A stretch of 59,450 nucleotides of DNA from assembly GCA_938084845.1 (NCBI GenBank), contig CALKEB010000063.1, positions 1 through 59,450 of the forward strand, in the 5' to 3' direction. Positions 24,821-34,188 of the stretch are shown here, piece after piece. Source of the stretch: an uncultured Polaribacter sp. GTDB taxonomy: Bacteria; Bacteroidota; Bacteroidia; Flavobacteriales; Flavobacteriaceae. The first letter of the stretch is position 1; each line of letters opens with the position of its first letter. The notes beneath the pieces are model-generated. The model did no database searches. It saw only the letters and a list, made by a program, of their open reading frames with translations, and was not told the DNA's origin. Made by a program: the position numbers and the translations under genes.

Positions 24821-27562
24821 ATGCAATCTTTTATTTCAGAAACACTAGATGATATTTTAAAAGAAACAACTTCTTTTGAAGATGTGGTTTTTGTTTTACC
24901 TTCTCAAAGAGCAAAAATATTTGTAAAACAGACTTTTAAAAATAAGATATCTGTCGGTTTTTTGCCAGAAATTTTAAATATAGAACAATTTATTTCAACA
25001 GTTTCTGGAGTTCAAAAAGCAGATAAGATTCAGTTGTTGTTTTATTTCTATGGTATTTATAAGCAAGTAGAAAAAAAACCAGACGATTTTGCTACTTTTT
25101 CTTCATGGGCCTTAACCGTTTTACAAGACTTTAATGAACTAGACCAACATTTAATCAATACAGAAGATATTTTTATTTATTTAAGAGATATAGAGCGTTT
25201 GCGAAAATGGTCTGTAAAAGGAACTTTTAAAGAAACAGATCTAATAAAGGACCATTATTCATTTTTAGAAAGATTAAATACCTATTACTCGGCTTTTTAT
25301 ACGTTTTTAATTAAAAAAAATATAGGGTATCAAGGGTTAATTTATAGAGAAGCTGTCCAAATGATAGACAGTTATTTGAATAATTTTAGCAACAAGAAAT
25401 TCTTTTTTATTGGCTTTAATGCATTAAATAAAGCAGAAGAAACAATTTTTCAAAAAGTTTTAGAACGGGGTAATTCTGAAATATATTGGGATTTAGATGC
25501 GGTTTTTTATACTACAAACCACCAAGCAGGAAAGTTTATAAGAAAGTATAAAAATGAATGGAGGTATTACGAAAAAAATAAAATAAAAAATATTGGAGAT
25601 ACATTTTCTAACCCTAAAAACATTCAAGTTGTTGGAGCAGCAAAAAATACGACCCAAATAAAATATATGGGTGAGGTTTTAAAAAATAGCACAAGCTTAG
25701 CCAATACAGCATTAGTTTTAGCAGACGAAACGTTATTGCCAATTGCATTAAATTCACTACCTAAAAATATAGAGGCAATAAATATAACGATGGGATATCC
25801 TTTAAAAGATGTTCCAACAACTAGTTTGTTATTTGCAATCTTTCAGTTGCATATTTCACAAGAGAAGTTGCAAAAGAAAGCTGAAAACGAATTTTATCAT
25901 AAAGATGTAATCCGATTTTTAAAGCATCCATCTGTTTATAATTTAATACATGATATAGAAGATTTTGCATCAAAAATTGCAAAAAATAATCAAACATTTA
26001 TATCTCAGAATGATATTACAGTGTTGCTAAAAGAGGAAGATGAACACACAAAGAATAGTATTCTATACCTATTTAAACCAGTTATTTCTGTGACTGATTT
26101 TATCAGTCAACTAACTCGCTTTATTACTCTTCTTAAAAAAGAGGCAAATGCTTTAGAAAAAGAATATTTATTCCGTTTTTTCAATGCCTTTACCCAATTA
26201 AAAAAATTACAGGCCGAGTTTGAGTATTTTACAGATTTAAAAACATTATTTCAATTTTTTAAACAACTTATTAGTTTAGAAAACCTTTCTTTTCAAGGAG
26301 AACCTTTAAAAGGTTTGCAATTAATGGGAATGTTAGAAACACGTGTTTTAGACTTTGAAACTATTATTTTAACTTCGGCTAACGAAGGTGTATTGCCAGC
26401 AAGTAGCCAACAAAGTTCATTCATTCCTTTTGATGTAAAAGTAGAGTTTGACCTTCCCACCTATAGAGAAAAGGATGCTATTTTTTCGTATCACTTTTTT
26501 AGATTAATTCAACGTGCAAAAAATATTTTTATAATTTACAATACTGAGCATGATGTTTTTGGAAGTGGAGAAAAAAGTAGATTTATTACGCAATTAGAAA
26601 TGCTTAGAAAAGATATTGTCCATAAAATTATTTCACCACAAATAGCACCTCAAGACACTTCTTTAAAAATTATACCAAAAGACAATGCTGTAGTAGAGCA
26701 GTTAAAAAAAGTAGCAGAAAAAGGAATTTCTCCTTCTTCTTTAACCAGCTATTTATATAATCCCATTAAATTTTACAAGCAAAAGGTATTGGGAATTAAA
26801 CAAATAGAAGATGTAGAAGAAACCGTAGCTTTTAATACATTAGGTACAATTGTGCATGAAACTTTAGAAGATTTATACAAGCCTTATTTGGGAAAGTTTT
26901 TAAAATTAGACCATATTGCCTTAATGGAGCCTAAAGCAAAAGACTTAGTGATAAAATATTTTAAAACTGAGTTTAAAAATGGGGATATTAAGACTGGTAA
27001 AAATAGATTGATATTTGAGGTTGCTCATCGTTTTGTAACTAATTTTTTAAAGAAAGAAAAAGCGCTTTTAAAAAACCCTGATAATCAACTTAAAATTATT
27101 GCAACAGAAGAAAACTTTGCAACAGAAATTCAGATAGATGGCTTAGATCATCCAATAAAATTGCACGGAAATGTAGATAGGATAGACGAGTTGAACGGAG
27201 AAGTTAGAATTATTGACTATAAATCGGGCTTGGTAAATTCTTCTGAATTAAAAGTAATAGATTTTGAAAATTTACGAAGCAAAGAACAGTTTAAAGCAAT
27301 ACAAGTTTTATTATACGCCTATTTATTTACTAAAAATAAGAAGTTCGATTTTTCAAAACCTTTAAAAGCAGGTATTTATTCGTTTAAAAACTTACAGTCA
27401 GGTTTTTTAAAAATTAACTTTTCATCCAATATAAGAAATCCCGATACTGAGATTACAGAACAAAAATTAGAAGAATTTATACAGCAATTAGAAAAGTATA
27501 TTTTAGAAATTTATGATAGTAGTATTCCATTTATAGAACCTGCTGATTTAAAATATGAATAA
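24821..27562 (+). CDS. PD-(D/E)XK nuclease family protein, AddB-like
   Basis: A 913-residue protein resembling AddB, the nuclease/inactivated-helicase subunit of the AddAB recombination-repair complex. The N-terminus has the AddB-like VVFVLPSQRAKIFV, but no ATP-binding GxxxxGK(T/S) loop is visible. The C-terminal nuclease begins with SPSSLTSYLYNPIKFYKQ and contains VHETLEDLY, NVDRIDEL (D786) and IIDYKSG (D799, K801). I see no AddB-type four-cysteine iron-sulfur set. The partner AddA is not adjacent. Cytoplasmic. Confidence 0.82.
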   Translation: MQSFISETLDDILKETTSFEDVVFVLPSQRAKIFVKQTFKNKISVGFLPEILNIEQFISTVSGVQKADKIQLLFYFYGIYKQVEKKPDDFATFSSWALTVLQDFNELDQHLINTEDIFIYLRDIERLRKWSVKGTFKETDLIKDHYSFLERLNTYYSAFYTFLIKKNIGYQGLIYREAVQMIDSYLNNFSNKKFFFIGFNALNKAEETIFQKVLERGNSEIYWDLDAVFYTTNHQAGKFIRKYKNEWRYYEKNKIKNIGDTFSNPKNIQVVGAAKNTTQIKYMGEVLKNSTSLANTALVLADETLLPIALNSLPKNIEAINITMGYPLKDVPTTSLLFAIFQLHISQEKLQKKAENEFYHKDVIRFLKHPSVYNLIHDIEDFASKIAKNNQTFISQNDITVLLKEEDEHTKNSILYLFKPVISVTDFISQLTRFITLLKKEANALEKEYLFRFFNAFTQLKKLQAEFEYFTDLKTLFQFFKQLISLENLSFQGEPLKGLQLMGMLETRVLDFETIILTSANEGVLPASSQQSSFIPFDVKVEFDLPTYREKDAIFSYHFFRLIQRAKNIFIIYNTEHDVFGSGEKSRFITQLEMLRKDIVHKIISPQIAPQDTSLKIIPKDNAVVEQLKKVAEKGISPSSLTSYLYNPIKFYKQKVLGIKQIEDVEETVAFNTLGTIVHETLEDLYKPYLGKFLKLDHIALMEPKAKDLVIKYFKTEFKNGDIKTGKNRLIFEVAHRFVTNFLKKEKALLKNPDNQLKIIATEENFATEIQIDGLDHPIKLHGNVDRIDELNGEVRIIDYKSGLVNSSELKVIDFENLRSKEQFKAIQVLLYAYLFTKNKKFDFSKPLKAGIYSFKNLQSGFLKINFSSNIRNPDTEITEQKLEEFIQQLEKYILEIYDSSIPFIEPADLKYE

Positions 27563-27602
27563 GTCTTCTAAAAGGAAATCGTTTTTCTCTTTGTTAGATT
27601 AG

Positions 27603-27610
27603 TACCTTTG
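27603..27610 (+). promoter_or_regulatory. -7 element for the MATE transporter
   Basis: TACCTTTG is a perfect TAnnTTTG. With the TTG start codon at 27624 the leader would be only about 7 nt. Confidence 0.45.
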
Positions 27611-27623
27611 TAAAAAAACTTTT

Positions 27624-28955
27624 TTGGACACAGATATTAGTTTAAAAAATATAAATAAACTGGCAATTCCTGCTTTAATTGCTGGTATTGCAGAACCTCT
27701 TTTATCCATAACAGACACCGCAATTATTGGTAATATAGATACAAATGCAACAGAAAGTTTAGCTGCAGTTGGTATTGTAGGTGCATTTATTTCTATGTTA
27801 ATTTGGGTTTTTGGTCAAATACGAAGTGCAATATCTTCCATTATTTCTCAATACGTAGGAGCTAACAAGCTAGATAAAATTGAAAATTTACCTATTCAAG
27901 CAATAGCGATTATTAGTCTTGGTAGTCTTGCTATTTTGTGTATAAGTTATCCTTTTTCCAAAGAAATTTTTCAGTTCTACAATGCCTCAGGGCAAGTGTT
28001 GGGTTATTGTATTAGCTACTTTAAGATACGTATTTTTGGGTTTCCGTTTTCTTTACTAGTATTTTCTATTTTTGGAATTTTTAGAGGACTCCAGAACACC
28101 TTTTACCCCATGATCATTGCTATTGTTGGGGCATTATTAAATATTGTTTTAGATTTTGCCTTTGTCTATGGAGTAGAGGGCTTTATACCTGCTATGCATG
28201 TAGAAGGAGCCGCTTATGCAAGTTTAATAGCACAAATAGTAATGGCTGTAATTGCCTTTTATTTATTGGTTAAAAAAACAACAATATCATTACAATTTTC
28301 ATTACCATTTCATTCAGAGATTCCTAGACTTTTAGGAATGATTGGAAATCTATTTGTGAGAACTTTGGCACTAAACACAGCATTATATTTTGCAACTGCT
28401 TTTGCAACAGGGTATGGGCCAGAATATATTGCAGCGTATACCATTGGTATTAATATATGGCTTTTAGGTGCTTTTATGATAGATGGCTATTCTAGTGCAG
28501 GAAATATTTTATCAGGAAAACTACTCGGAGCTAAAGAATATAAATCTTTAGTAACATTAAGTCAAAAATTATTTAAATACGGGGTCTTAACAGGCGCTTT
28601 AATAGCTGGTGTTGGTTTTCTTTTGTATAGTTTTATAGGAGAAATATTCACACAAGAACCTGCTGTTTTAAATCAATTTTACACTGTTTTTTGGATAGTA
28701 CTTTTAACACAACCTATAAGTGCAGTTACCTTTATTTTTGATGGCATGTTTAAAGGTATGGGTAAAATGAAATATTTAAGAAATCTGTTATTACTTTCTA
28801 CAGGTCTTATTTTTATACCTACTTTGTTGATTTTTGATTATTTTAATCTAAAGTTATATGCTATTTGGATGGCTTTTACGATCTGGATTATGGCTAGAGG
28901 TATCCCTTTAATATTGCATTTTAGAAAGACATTTCTACCATTAGCTGAAGATTAG
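27624..28955 (+). CDS. MATE family efflux transporter
   Basis: A 443-residue, twelve-helix exporter of the multidrug and toxic compound extrusion family (DinF-like), presumably driven by sodium or protons. The first repeat opens NINKLAIPALIAGIAEPLLSITDT and the second helix has the usual GQIRSAISSIISQYVGA. The start is TTG (MDTDISLKN); the next in-frame Met is far inside the protein. The substrate is unknown. Confidence 0.9.
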   Translation: MDTDISLKNINKLAIPALIAGIAEPLLSITDTAIIGNIDTNATESLAAVGIVGAFISMLIWVFGQIRSAISSIISQYVGANKLDKIENLPIQAIAIISLGSLAILCISYPFSKEIFQFYNASGQVLGYCISYFKIRIFGFPFSLLVFSIFGIFRGLQNTFYPMIIAIVGALLNIVLDFAFVYGVEGFIPAMHVEGAAYASLIAQIVMAVIAFYLLVKKTTISLQFSLPFHSEIPRLLGMIGNLFVRTLALNTALYFATAFATGYGPEYIAAYTIGINIWLLGAFMIDGYSSAGNILSGKLLGAKEYKSLVTLSQKLFKYGVLTGALIAGVGFLLYSFIGEIFTQEPAVLNQFYTVFWIVLLTQPISAVTFIFDGMFKGMGKMKYLRNLLLLSTGLIFIPTLLIFDYFNLKLYAIWMAFTIWIMARGIPLILHFRKTFLPLAED

Positions 28956-29073
28956 TTTATTTTTATAATATCTTACACGACTAAAAAGCAGGTGATGAGT
29001 ATTAAAAATAGTATATTTCTATATGTTTTTGGTATACTTATTGTTTTGTGTAAAGAAAACGAATTAAAATGTG

Positions 29074-30537
29074 ATGGGTTTGTTTAAATTAAAAAATGCT
29101 TCTTTAAGAATACGCATCTTTTTATCGATGATATTATTGGTATTGTTAGCCTCAATATTAATTTTAGTAGTTACAGTTATTCAGTATGATGAACAAACAA
29201 AAGACTATAACATTCAGCGTTTTGAAAGAAAAGAAGCTACTACAATAGAAACTATTGTTTTAGAGCTCACAAATAAAACAAGTTACCCCGTTAATACTAA
29301 AAACTTACCCCTAATATTCCAAGAACGTATTTATGAAATATCATCGATTAATAAATTGAATATCTCAATTTTTGATCCCCATGGTAATTTATTAGTATCC
29401 TCTAAAACAAATGCTTTTGAAGAGAATAGCACATTGCCTCTTACGTATAAAATTTTAAATGACCTGTCTCAAAAACCAAACCATAGAATTTTAAAAATTA
29501 GAGAGGAAGAAGGGGTCAGTTATCAGTCTTCTTATACCTTTATAAACGACCCTAAATTTAATAGAATAGGGATTTTAGAAGTACAGTTTACACAAGATAA
29601 TTCAGAGATAGAAAAAGAATTACAAGAATTTATACAGAGACTTAGTATTGTTTATGTATTAATGTTTTTAATAGCAATTGTTTTTGCCTATTTCTTATCT
29701 AGTTATATTACTAGATCTATTCAAACAATTTCAGAAAGAATGCAGCAAACACGTTTAAATGAAAGAAACGAAAAAATTATTTTAGATTCTGCTAGTTCTG
29801 AGATTGAAATTCTGGTAGATGCTTACAATAATATGATAGATCAGTTAGAAGAAAGTGTAGCAAAATTAGCAAAAAGCGAAAGAGAACAGGCTTGGAGAGA
29901 AATGGCAAAACAGGTTGCGCATGAGATTAAAAATCCGTTAACACCAATGAGATTGACAGTCCAAAGTTTTGAACGAAAGTTTAACCCAGAGGATAAAAAC
30001 ATAAAAGTAAAGCTAGCAGAATATAGTCAAACACTTATTCAACAAATAGATGTAATGAGTTCTATAGCCTCTGCATTTTCAGATTTTGCAAAAATGCCAA
30101 CGCAACACAGAGAGCATATTAATGTGGTAAGTGTTGTAAAATTAGCTTTAGACATTTTTAATGAAGATTATATTAGTTATCAATCTAGTGAAACTGAAAT
30201 TTATGCCAATTTAGATAAAACTCAATTAATCAGAATTGTAAATAATTTGGTAAAAAATGCAACACAAGCAACAGAATTAGAAAAAAGTCCTATTATAGAA
30301 GTTAAAGTTACTTCAGACACAAAAAATGTTTCTATTTTAGTTTCAGATAATGGTAAGGGAATTTCTAAAGATGTAGAAGATTTAATTTTTGAACCTAAAT
30401 TTACAACCAAAACAAGTGGAATGGGACTTGGGTTGGGTATGATTAAAAATATAATTGAAGCTTATGGTGGTCGTATATTTTTTGAATCTAATTTAGGTCA
30501 AGGAACAGTTTTTACCGTAATTTTGCCAAAAGAATAA
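29074..30537 (+). CDS. NtrY-like sensor histidine kinase
   Basis: A membrane kinase of 487 residues. It has a first helix at 15-36, a periplasmic sensor region (about 38-190), a second helix at 191-210, a HAMP-like segment and a phosphoacceptor box QVAHEIKNPLTPMR with H283. The ATPase domain has the N-box NNLVKNATQATE, G1 DNGKGI and G2 SGMGLGLGMI. The HEIKNPLTP context is typical of the NtrY group. I start at ATG 29074; a GTG three bases upstream is possible. No response regulator gene adjoins it, so it is an orphan here. Confidence 0.88.
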   Translation: MGLFKLKNASLRIRIFLSMILLVLLASILILVVTVIQYDEQTKDYNIQRFERKEATTIETIVLELTNKTSYPVNTKNLPLIFQERIYEISSINKLNISIFDPHGNLLVSSKTNAFEENSTLPLTYKILNDLSQKPNHRILKIREEEGVSYQSSYTFINDPKFNRIGILEVQFTQDNSEIEKELQEFIQRLSIVYVLMFLIAIVFAYFLSSYITRSIQTISERMQQTRLNERNEKIILDSASSEIEILVDAYNNMIDQLEESVAKLAKSEREQAWREMAKQVAHEIKNPLTPMRLTVQSFERKFNPEDKNIKVKLAEYSQTLIQQIDVMSSIASAFSDFAKMPTQHREHINVVSVVKLALDIFNEDYISYQSSETEIYANLDKTQLIRIVNNLVKNATQATELEKSPIIEVKVTSDTKNVSILVSDNGKGISKDVEDLIFEPKFTTKTSGMGLGLGMIKNIIEAYGGRIFFESNLGQGTVFTVILPKE

Positions 30538-30558
30538 CAAAGAATACGACTATAAATT

Positions 30559-31341
30559 ATGAGTTTTAATAACATTTTAGTAGACATTACCTTTGCTGTT
30601 GCACAAATAACAATTAATAGACCTAGAAAATTAAATGCATTAAATAAAGAAACAATTTCTGAATTAAGCAGTGCATTTACAACATTAGAAAATGATAGAA
30701 CTGTAAAAGTTATTCTTTTAACGGGTGCAGGAGAAAAAGCATTTGTTGCTGGAGCAGATATTGCTGAATTTTCAAATTTTTCTGTAGAAGAGGGTAAGTT
30801 ATTAGCAAAAAAGGGGCAAGATCAATTATTTGATTTGGTACAAAATTTGTCCAAACCAGTTATAGCTGTTGTTAATGGTTTTGCATTAGGAGGTGGTTTA
30901 GAACTGGCAATGGCATGTCATTTTAGAATAGCTTCTGATAATGCTAAAATGGGACTACCAGAAGTGTCTCTTGGAGTAATTCCAGGGTATGGAGGTACCC
31001 AAAGATTGGCGCAATTAGTTGGTAAAGGAAAAGCAATGGAATTAGTGATGACAGCAAGTATGATTCCTGCAGAAGAAGCTCTTGGTTTAGGCTTAGTTAA
31101 CTATGTTACTACACCAGAAGAACTAATGCCATTGGCAACTAAATTAGCATCAAAAATTATGAGAAATTCTTTAGTAGCTATTTCTGGTGCTATAAAAGCT
31201 ATAAATGCAAATTTTATAGAAGGAGTTAATGGTTATGAAATAGAAATTAATGCTTTTGGAGATTGTTTTGGAACCGAAGACTTTAAAGAAGGTACTTCTG
31301 CTTTTTTAGAAAAGAGAAGGCCAGATTTTCCTAATAATTAA
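30559..31341 (+). CDS. Enoyl-CoA hydratase / crotonase family
   Basis: A crotonase-fold enzyme, probably hydrating 2-enoyl-CoA in fatty-acid or amino-acid breakdown. The 260 residues have the oxyanion-hole segment AFVAGADIAEF, the GGGLELAMACH helix and both catalytic glutamates, E115 and E135 (LPEVSLGVIPGYGG), spaced 20 apart as in true hydratases. It follows the kinase gene by 21 bp and may share its transcript, though their functions seem unrelated. Confidence 0.9.
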   Translation: MSFNNILVDITFAVAQITINRPRKLNALNKETISELSSAFTTLENDRTVKVILLTGAGEKAFVAGADIAEFSNFSVEEGKLLAKKGQDQLFDLVQNLSKPVIAVVNGFALGGGLELAMACHFRIASDNAKMGLPEVSLGVIPGYGGTQRLAQLVGKGKAMELVMTASMIPAEEALGLGLVNYVTTPEELMPLATKLASKIMRNSLVAISGAIKAINANFIEGVNGYEIEINAFGDCFGTEDFKEGTSAFLEKRRPDFPNN

Positions 31342-31343
31342 TC

Positions 31344-31378
31344 AAAAAAAAAGAGCCTATTTAGGCTCTTTTTTTTTG
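31344..31378. terminator. Bidirectional terminator between crotonase and secreted protein genes
   Basis: AAGAGCCTA/TAGGCTCTT forms a perfect stem with a 2-nt centre, flanked by nine A's on one side and ten T's on the other. It can stop both converging transcripts. Confidence 0.9.
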
Positions 31379-31391
31379 ATCTGAATTAAAA

Positions 31392-31961
31392 CTATATTTC
31401 AAATGGATTTACAAATGTTCTACCATTATTTTTTATAATTATTTTATAATCTCCTTTTTGACTTTCATCTAATCTGTAGATTCTCTTAAAAACCTTTTGA
31501 GCAGCAATTTTTTCTGAATATATAACTTCATCATTAAATAATAAAGTAACCTCTACTGGTTTATTGTCAAAAGAAACTTTACTTACCATTAAGTGGTTTT
31601 TTTGAGTTCTTACAACAGGCTTAAAAATTTTCTTTTTCGAAGTTTCATCAAAATTAATGGTGTCGTTATTTATTTTTATTGATTTGATGATAATTTCAAA
31701 ATCTTTTTCTAATTCTAAAGTATAACTACCATTTTCTAATTTAGAAAAATCAAAAATCTTTACTAAATCTCCTTTTCTTTCTACTTCTTCAGTATACAAT
31801 ATATTACCCTCGTTGTTTTTGATGGTTAACTCATGTCCTTTTTTAACATCTGTAAATTCAATTTTAATTTTTTTAGCATCCAATTCAGAAGGGTTTGCAA
31901 AGCTCATTAATGTTCCTAACATCAACGCTACTAATAGTACTCTTGTTTTTAAAGATTTCAT
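31392..31961 (-). CDS. Secreted protein of two beta-sandwich-like repeats, unknown function
   Basis: A 189-residue exported protein with signal peptide MKSLKTRVLLVALMLGTLMSFA. I do not recognise a named family with certainty. The mature part looks like two similar beta domains (about 35-105 and 120-189): each has a strand pair around NNEGNILYTEEVERKG or FNDEVIYSEKIAAQ followed by a (G)xYxL/I strand and hydrophobic edges. This resembles the fold of type IX secretion sorting domains, but I see no cleavable cargo. It has its own complete promoter. Confidence 0.65.
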   Translation of the reverse strand: MKSLKTRVLLVALMLGTLMSFANPSELDAKKIKIEFTDVKKGHELTIKNNEGNILYTEEVERKGDLVKIFDFSKLENGSYTLELEKDFEIIIKSIKINNDTINFDETSKKKIFKPVVRTQKNHLMVSKVSFDNKPVEVTLLFNDEVIYSEKIAAQKVFKRIYRLDESQKGDYKIIIKNNGRTFVNPFEI

Positions 31962-31993
31962 AAATTGTTAATTTTCTTGTTTTAATTTTTGTG

Positions 31994-32027
31994 CAAAGTT
32001 ATGGGTGGAATAGAGTTTTAAAAACAA
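31994..32027 (-). promoter_or_regulatory. Promoter of the secreted two-repeat protein
   Basis: On the minus strand TTG (32027-32025), a 23-nt spacer and TAACTTTG (32001-31994) match the flavobacterial promoter. Transcription would start around 31987, giving a leader of about 26 nt. Confidence 0.6.
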
Positions 32028-32142
32028 CACAATTGGCAAAAATATATGCTAAATTAACAAAATAAAATACGTTAATTAAATGTTAAGTTAATATAGTATA
32101 TAATATTGATAATATTAAATAGGTAGTCTTGTTTGTGTATTG

Positions 32143-32150
32143 TATTTTTG
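32143..32150 (+). promoter_or_regulatory. -7 element for the AraC-type regulator
   Basis: TATTTTTG is a perfect TAnnTTTG only 4 nt before the ATG at 32155, so the mRNA may be leaderless or nearly so. No -33 TTG fits the spacing. Confidence 0.4.
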
Positions 32151-32154
32151 TACT

Positions 32155-33027
32155 ATGATTCAAAAGAAACCAACATTAGAAAAAATAACTCCAAATTTTG
32201 GAAGTTCATTGTTGGTAAAAAAACATGAAAAGTTTTTAAAAACTAATGTTCCTTTTTGGCACTTTCATCCAGAGATTGAGCTGGTATATGTAAACAAAGG
32301 AAAAGGGAAAAGACACATTGGTAACCACCTAAGTTATTTTAACAACAGTCAATTGGTTTTAATAGGCTCTAATTTACCTCATATAGGATATATAGATCGT
32401 TTAACCACCAATGGTTCTGAAACCTTAATTCAGTTTCTTCCTGATTTTTTAGGCAAAGAATTCTTTAAAATTCCTGAAATGGCCTCTATCAATGCATTAT
32501 TTGAGCGTGCAAAAAAAGGAATTCGATTTAATACAGAGATTAAACAAAGAATAGGCGCTAAAATTGAAAAGTTAGTAGATTTAGAAGGAGCAATACGAAT
32601 TATATCTTTTATAGAAATTCTTCATGATTTGGCAACAACCGATGATTATACCCTTTTAAATGCCAATGGATATGCTTTTGAAAGCACTCACCAAGATACT
32701 GATAAAATTGAGGTGGTGTATAAACATATCAATAAGAATTTTAAAGAACATATAAGTTTAGATGAAATTGCTGGATTAGTGAGTATGACTGTTCCTGCGT
32801 TTTGTAGGTATTTTAAAAAAACAACTGGAAAAACATTTACCAAATTAGTTAATGAATACAGGGTAGTACATGCAACAAAGTTATTAGCAGAAAGTACAAT
32901 GAGTATTACAGAGGTAAGTTTTGATTGTGGGTTTAATAATTTTTCTCACTTTAATAAACTTTTTAAAGAGTTTACAGGTAAAAACGCCTCTATTTATAGA
33001 AGTGAAATGAAAGATTTAATACAATAA
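32155..33027 (+). CDS. AraC family transcriptional regulator
   Basis: A 290-residue regulator with an N-terminal cupin-like sensor domain (WHFHPEIELVYVNKGKGKRHIG at about 35-60, with three histidines that could hold a ligand) and a C-terminal AraC double helix-turn-helix (about 190-288; the first helices around ISLDEIAGLVSM, the second at MSITEVSFDCGFNNFSHFN). I choose ATG 32155 because the upstream in-frame ATG at 32140 lies before the -7 element. A 61-codon gene follows by 3 bp. Its target and ligand are unknown. Confidence 0.87.
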   Translation: MIQKKPTLEKITPNFGSSLLVKKHEKFLKTNVPFWHFHPEIELVYVNKGKGKRHIGNHLSYFNNSQLVLIGSNLPHIGYIDRLTTNGSETLIQFLPDFLGKEFFKIPEMASINALFERAKKGIRFNTEIKQRIGAKIEKLVDLEGAIRIISFIEILHDLATTDDYTLLNANGYAFESTHQDTDKIEVVYKHINKNFKEHISLDEIAGLVSMTVPAFCRYFKKTTGKTFTKLVNEYRVVHATKLLAESTMSITEVSFDCGFNNFSHFNKLFKEFTGKNASIYRSEMKDLIQ

Positions 33028-33030
33028 ATA

Positions 33031-33216
33031 ATGGCTTTAACTTCAGAAAAAAATATTAAAAAAGCTCTAGAATACTATACTTTTAAAAGCAATCAACTCA
33101 AAGCATTTATTAATGAGAATACTAATTTAACGGTAGAACAAATTATAGAAAGTGGTAAAGAGTTAGAAATTTTAGAATATAAAATTACAGCTTTAGAGGT
33201 CGCAGAAGAAAACTAA
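33031..33216 (+). CDS. Small helical protein, unknown function
   Basis: A 61-residue protein, strongly charged and predicted helical, with no signal peptide and no Cys. The middle (NTNLTVEQIIESGKELEILEYKITALEVAEE) reads as a coiled coil. I do not recognise a family. It begins 3 bp after the AraC gene, so it is surely co-transcribed, and it ends 2 bp before the stop of the convergent HD gene, with no terminator between them. Confidence 0.6.
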   Translation: MALTSEKNIKKALEYYTFKSNQLKAFINENTNLTVEQIIESGKELEILEYKITALEVAEEN

Positions 33217-33218
33217 AG

Positions 33219-33878
33219 TTATAATTTTCCATTCCACTCATTATAGAATTGAGTTAAAAAACCTTCCATATATTGATTCCTTTTTTCTGCAATTTTTTTA
33301 CCAGTTTCAGTATTCATTTTATCTTTTAAAAGTAGCAATTTTTCGTAAAAATGATTGATTGTTGGGGCTGTAGATTTTTTATATTCTTCTTTAGACATAT
33401 TTAAATTAGGTGGTGTATCAGGGTCAAATAATACTCTATTTTTATACCCACCATAATTGAAACAGCGTGCAATGCCTATAGCACCAATAGCATCTAATCT
33501 ATCTGCATCTTGAACCACTTCTAGCTCTTTAGAGTTAAATTGTTTTTTGTTAGTTTCTAAACTGTTTTTAAAAGACATATTTTTTATGATTTTTATAATA
33601 TGCGTTTTGTATTCAGTAGAAATATTTTGTTGATCTAGAAATAATGCTGCTTTATCAGGACCAATATTTTCATTCCCATTATGAAACTTTGAATCAGCAA
33701 TATCGTGCAGTAAGGCAGCTAAAGAAACAATAAGGGTATTTACATTTTCCGTTTTGGCTATTAATAGTGCGTTTTGATAAACACGGGTTATGTGAAACCA
33801 ATCATGCCCGCCTTCGGCATCTTTCAATTCCTGCTTAACAAAGGTTTTAGTATGTTCAATTATTTTATTTGTACTCAT
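33219..33878 (-). CDS. HD-domain phosphohydrolase
   Basis: A metal-dependent phosphohydrolase of the HD superfamily. The ligands are visible as H29 (DWFHITRV), H58-D59 (LLHDIADSKF) and an Asp in VQDADRLDAIGAIG. The start is ATG 33878 (MSTNKIIEHTK), not the TTG at 33896. The protein has 219 residues and the gene overlaps the preceding small membrane-protein gene by 14 bp. The substrate is unknown; related proteins act on nucleotides. Confidence 0.85.
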   Translation of the reverse strand: MSTNKIIEHTKTFVKQELKDAEGGHDWFHITRVYQNALLIAKTENVNTLIVSLAALLHDIADSKFHNGNENIGPDKAALFLDQQNISTEYKTHIIKIIKNMSFKNSLETNKKQFNSKELEVVQDADRLDAIGAIGIARCFNYGGYKNRVLFDPDTPPNLNMSKEEYKKSTAPTINHFYEKLLLLKDKMNTETGKKIAEKRNQYMEGFLTQFYNEWNGKL

Positions 33879-34119
33879 TTTCTTTTCTCTTATCAAGTTC
33901 TTTTTTAATATATTTTACATCCAAATAAATATAGATAAACATTGGCGAAAAAAATAAAGGTAAAAAAGTATGAAAAGAAGTTCCTTTATGTAGTGTGGAA
34001 AATACAGAAAAAATGAGCATTAAAAAAATTACAATACCTTGCAGTATTAGTATTCTTTGCTGTTTTTTTAATTTACTTTTAAGCTCTAAAGTAGTGTAAC
34101 TAGAAAATTGCGATTTCAT
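33865..34119 (-). CDS. Two-helix membrane protein, unknown function
   Basis: An 84-residue protein with two membrane helices (about 22-42 and 50-68) flanked by Lys-rich ends, a likely small inner-membrane protein. The family is not recognised. Its stop lies inside the start region of the HD gene (14-bp overlap), a translationally coupled pair. It is separated from the bacilliredoxin gene upstream by a terminator. Confidence 0.62.
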   Translation of the reverse strand: MKSQFSSYTTLELKSKLKKQQRILILQGIVIFLMLIFSVFSTLHKGTSFHTFLPLFFSPMFIYIYLDVKYIKKELDKRKENEYK

Positions 34120-34136
34120 AACTAAGGGATACCTAC

Positions 34137-34166
34137 AAAAAATCCACTTTATTAAAGTGGATTTTT
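34137..34166 (-). terminator. Terminator after the bacilliredoxin gene
   Basis: Arms AATCCACTTT (34141-34150) and AAAGTGGATT (34154-34163) form a hairpin with a T-tract on the minus strand, just downstream of the bacilliredoxin stop. The plus strand also has a T-tract. Confidence 0.8.
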
Positions 34167-34188
34167 ATGTGTTGTAAATGTGTTTTGA

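Noticed and set aside
32072..32088. TTAATT/TTAAGT repeat at 11 bp upstream of the AraC gene
   Set aside because: The units lack the C of TTAAC and there is no third unit; in AT-rich DNA this is expected by chance. It was left out of the PHO-like set.
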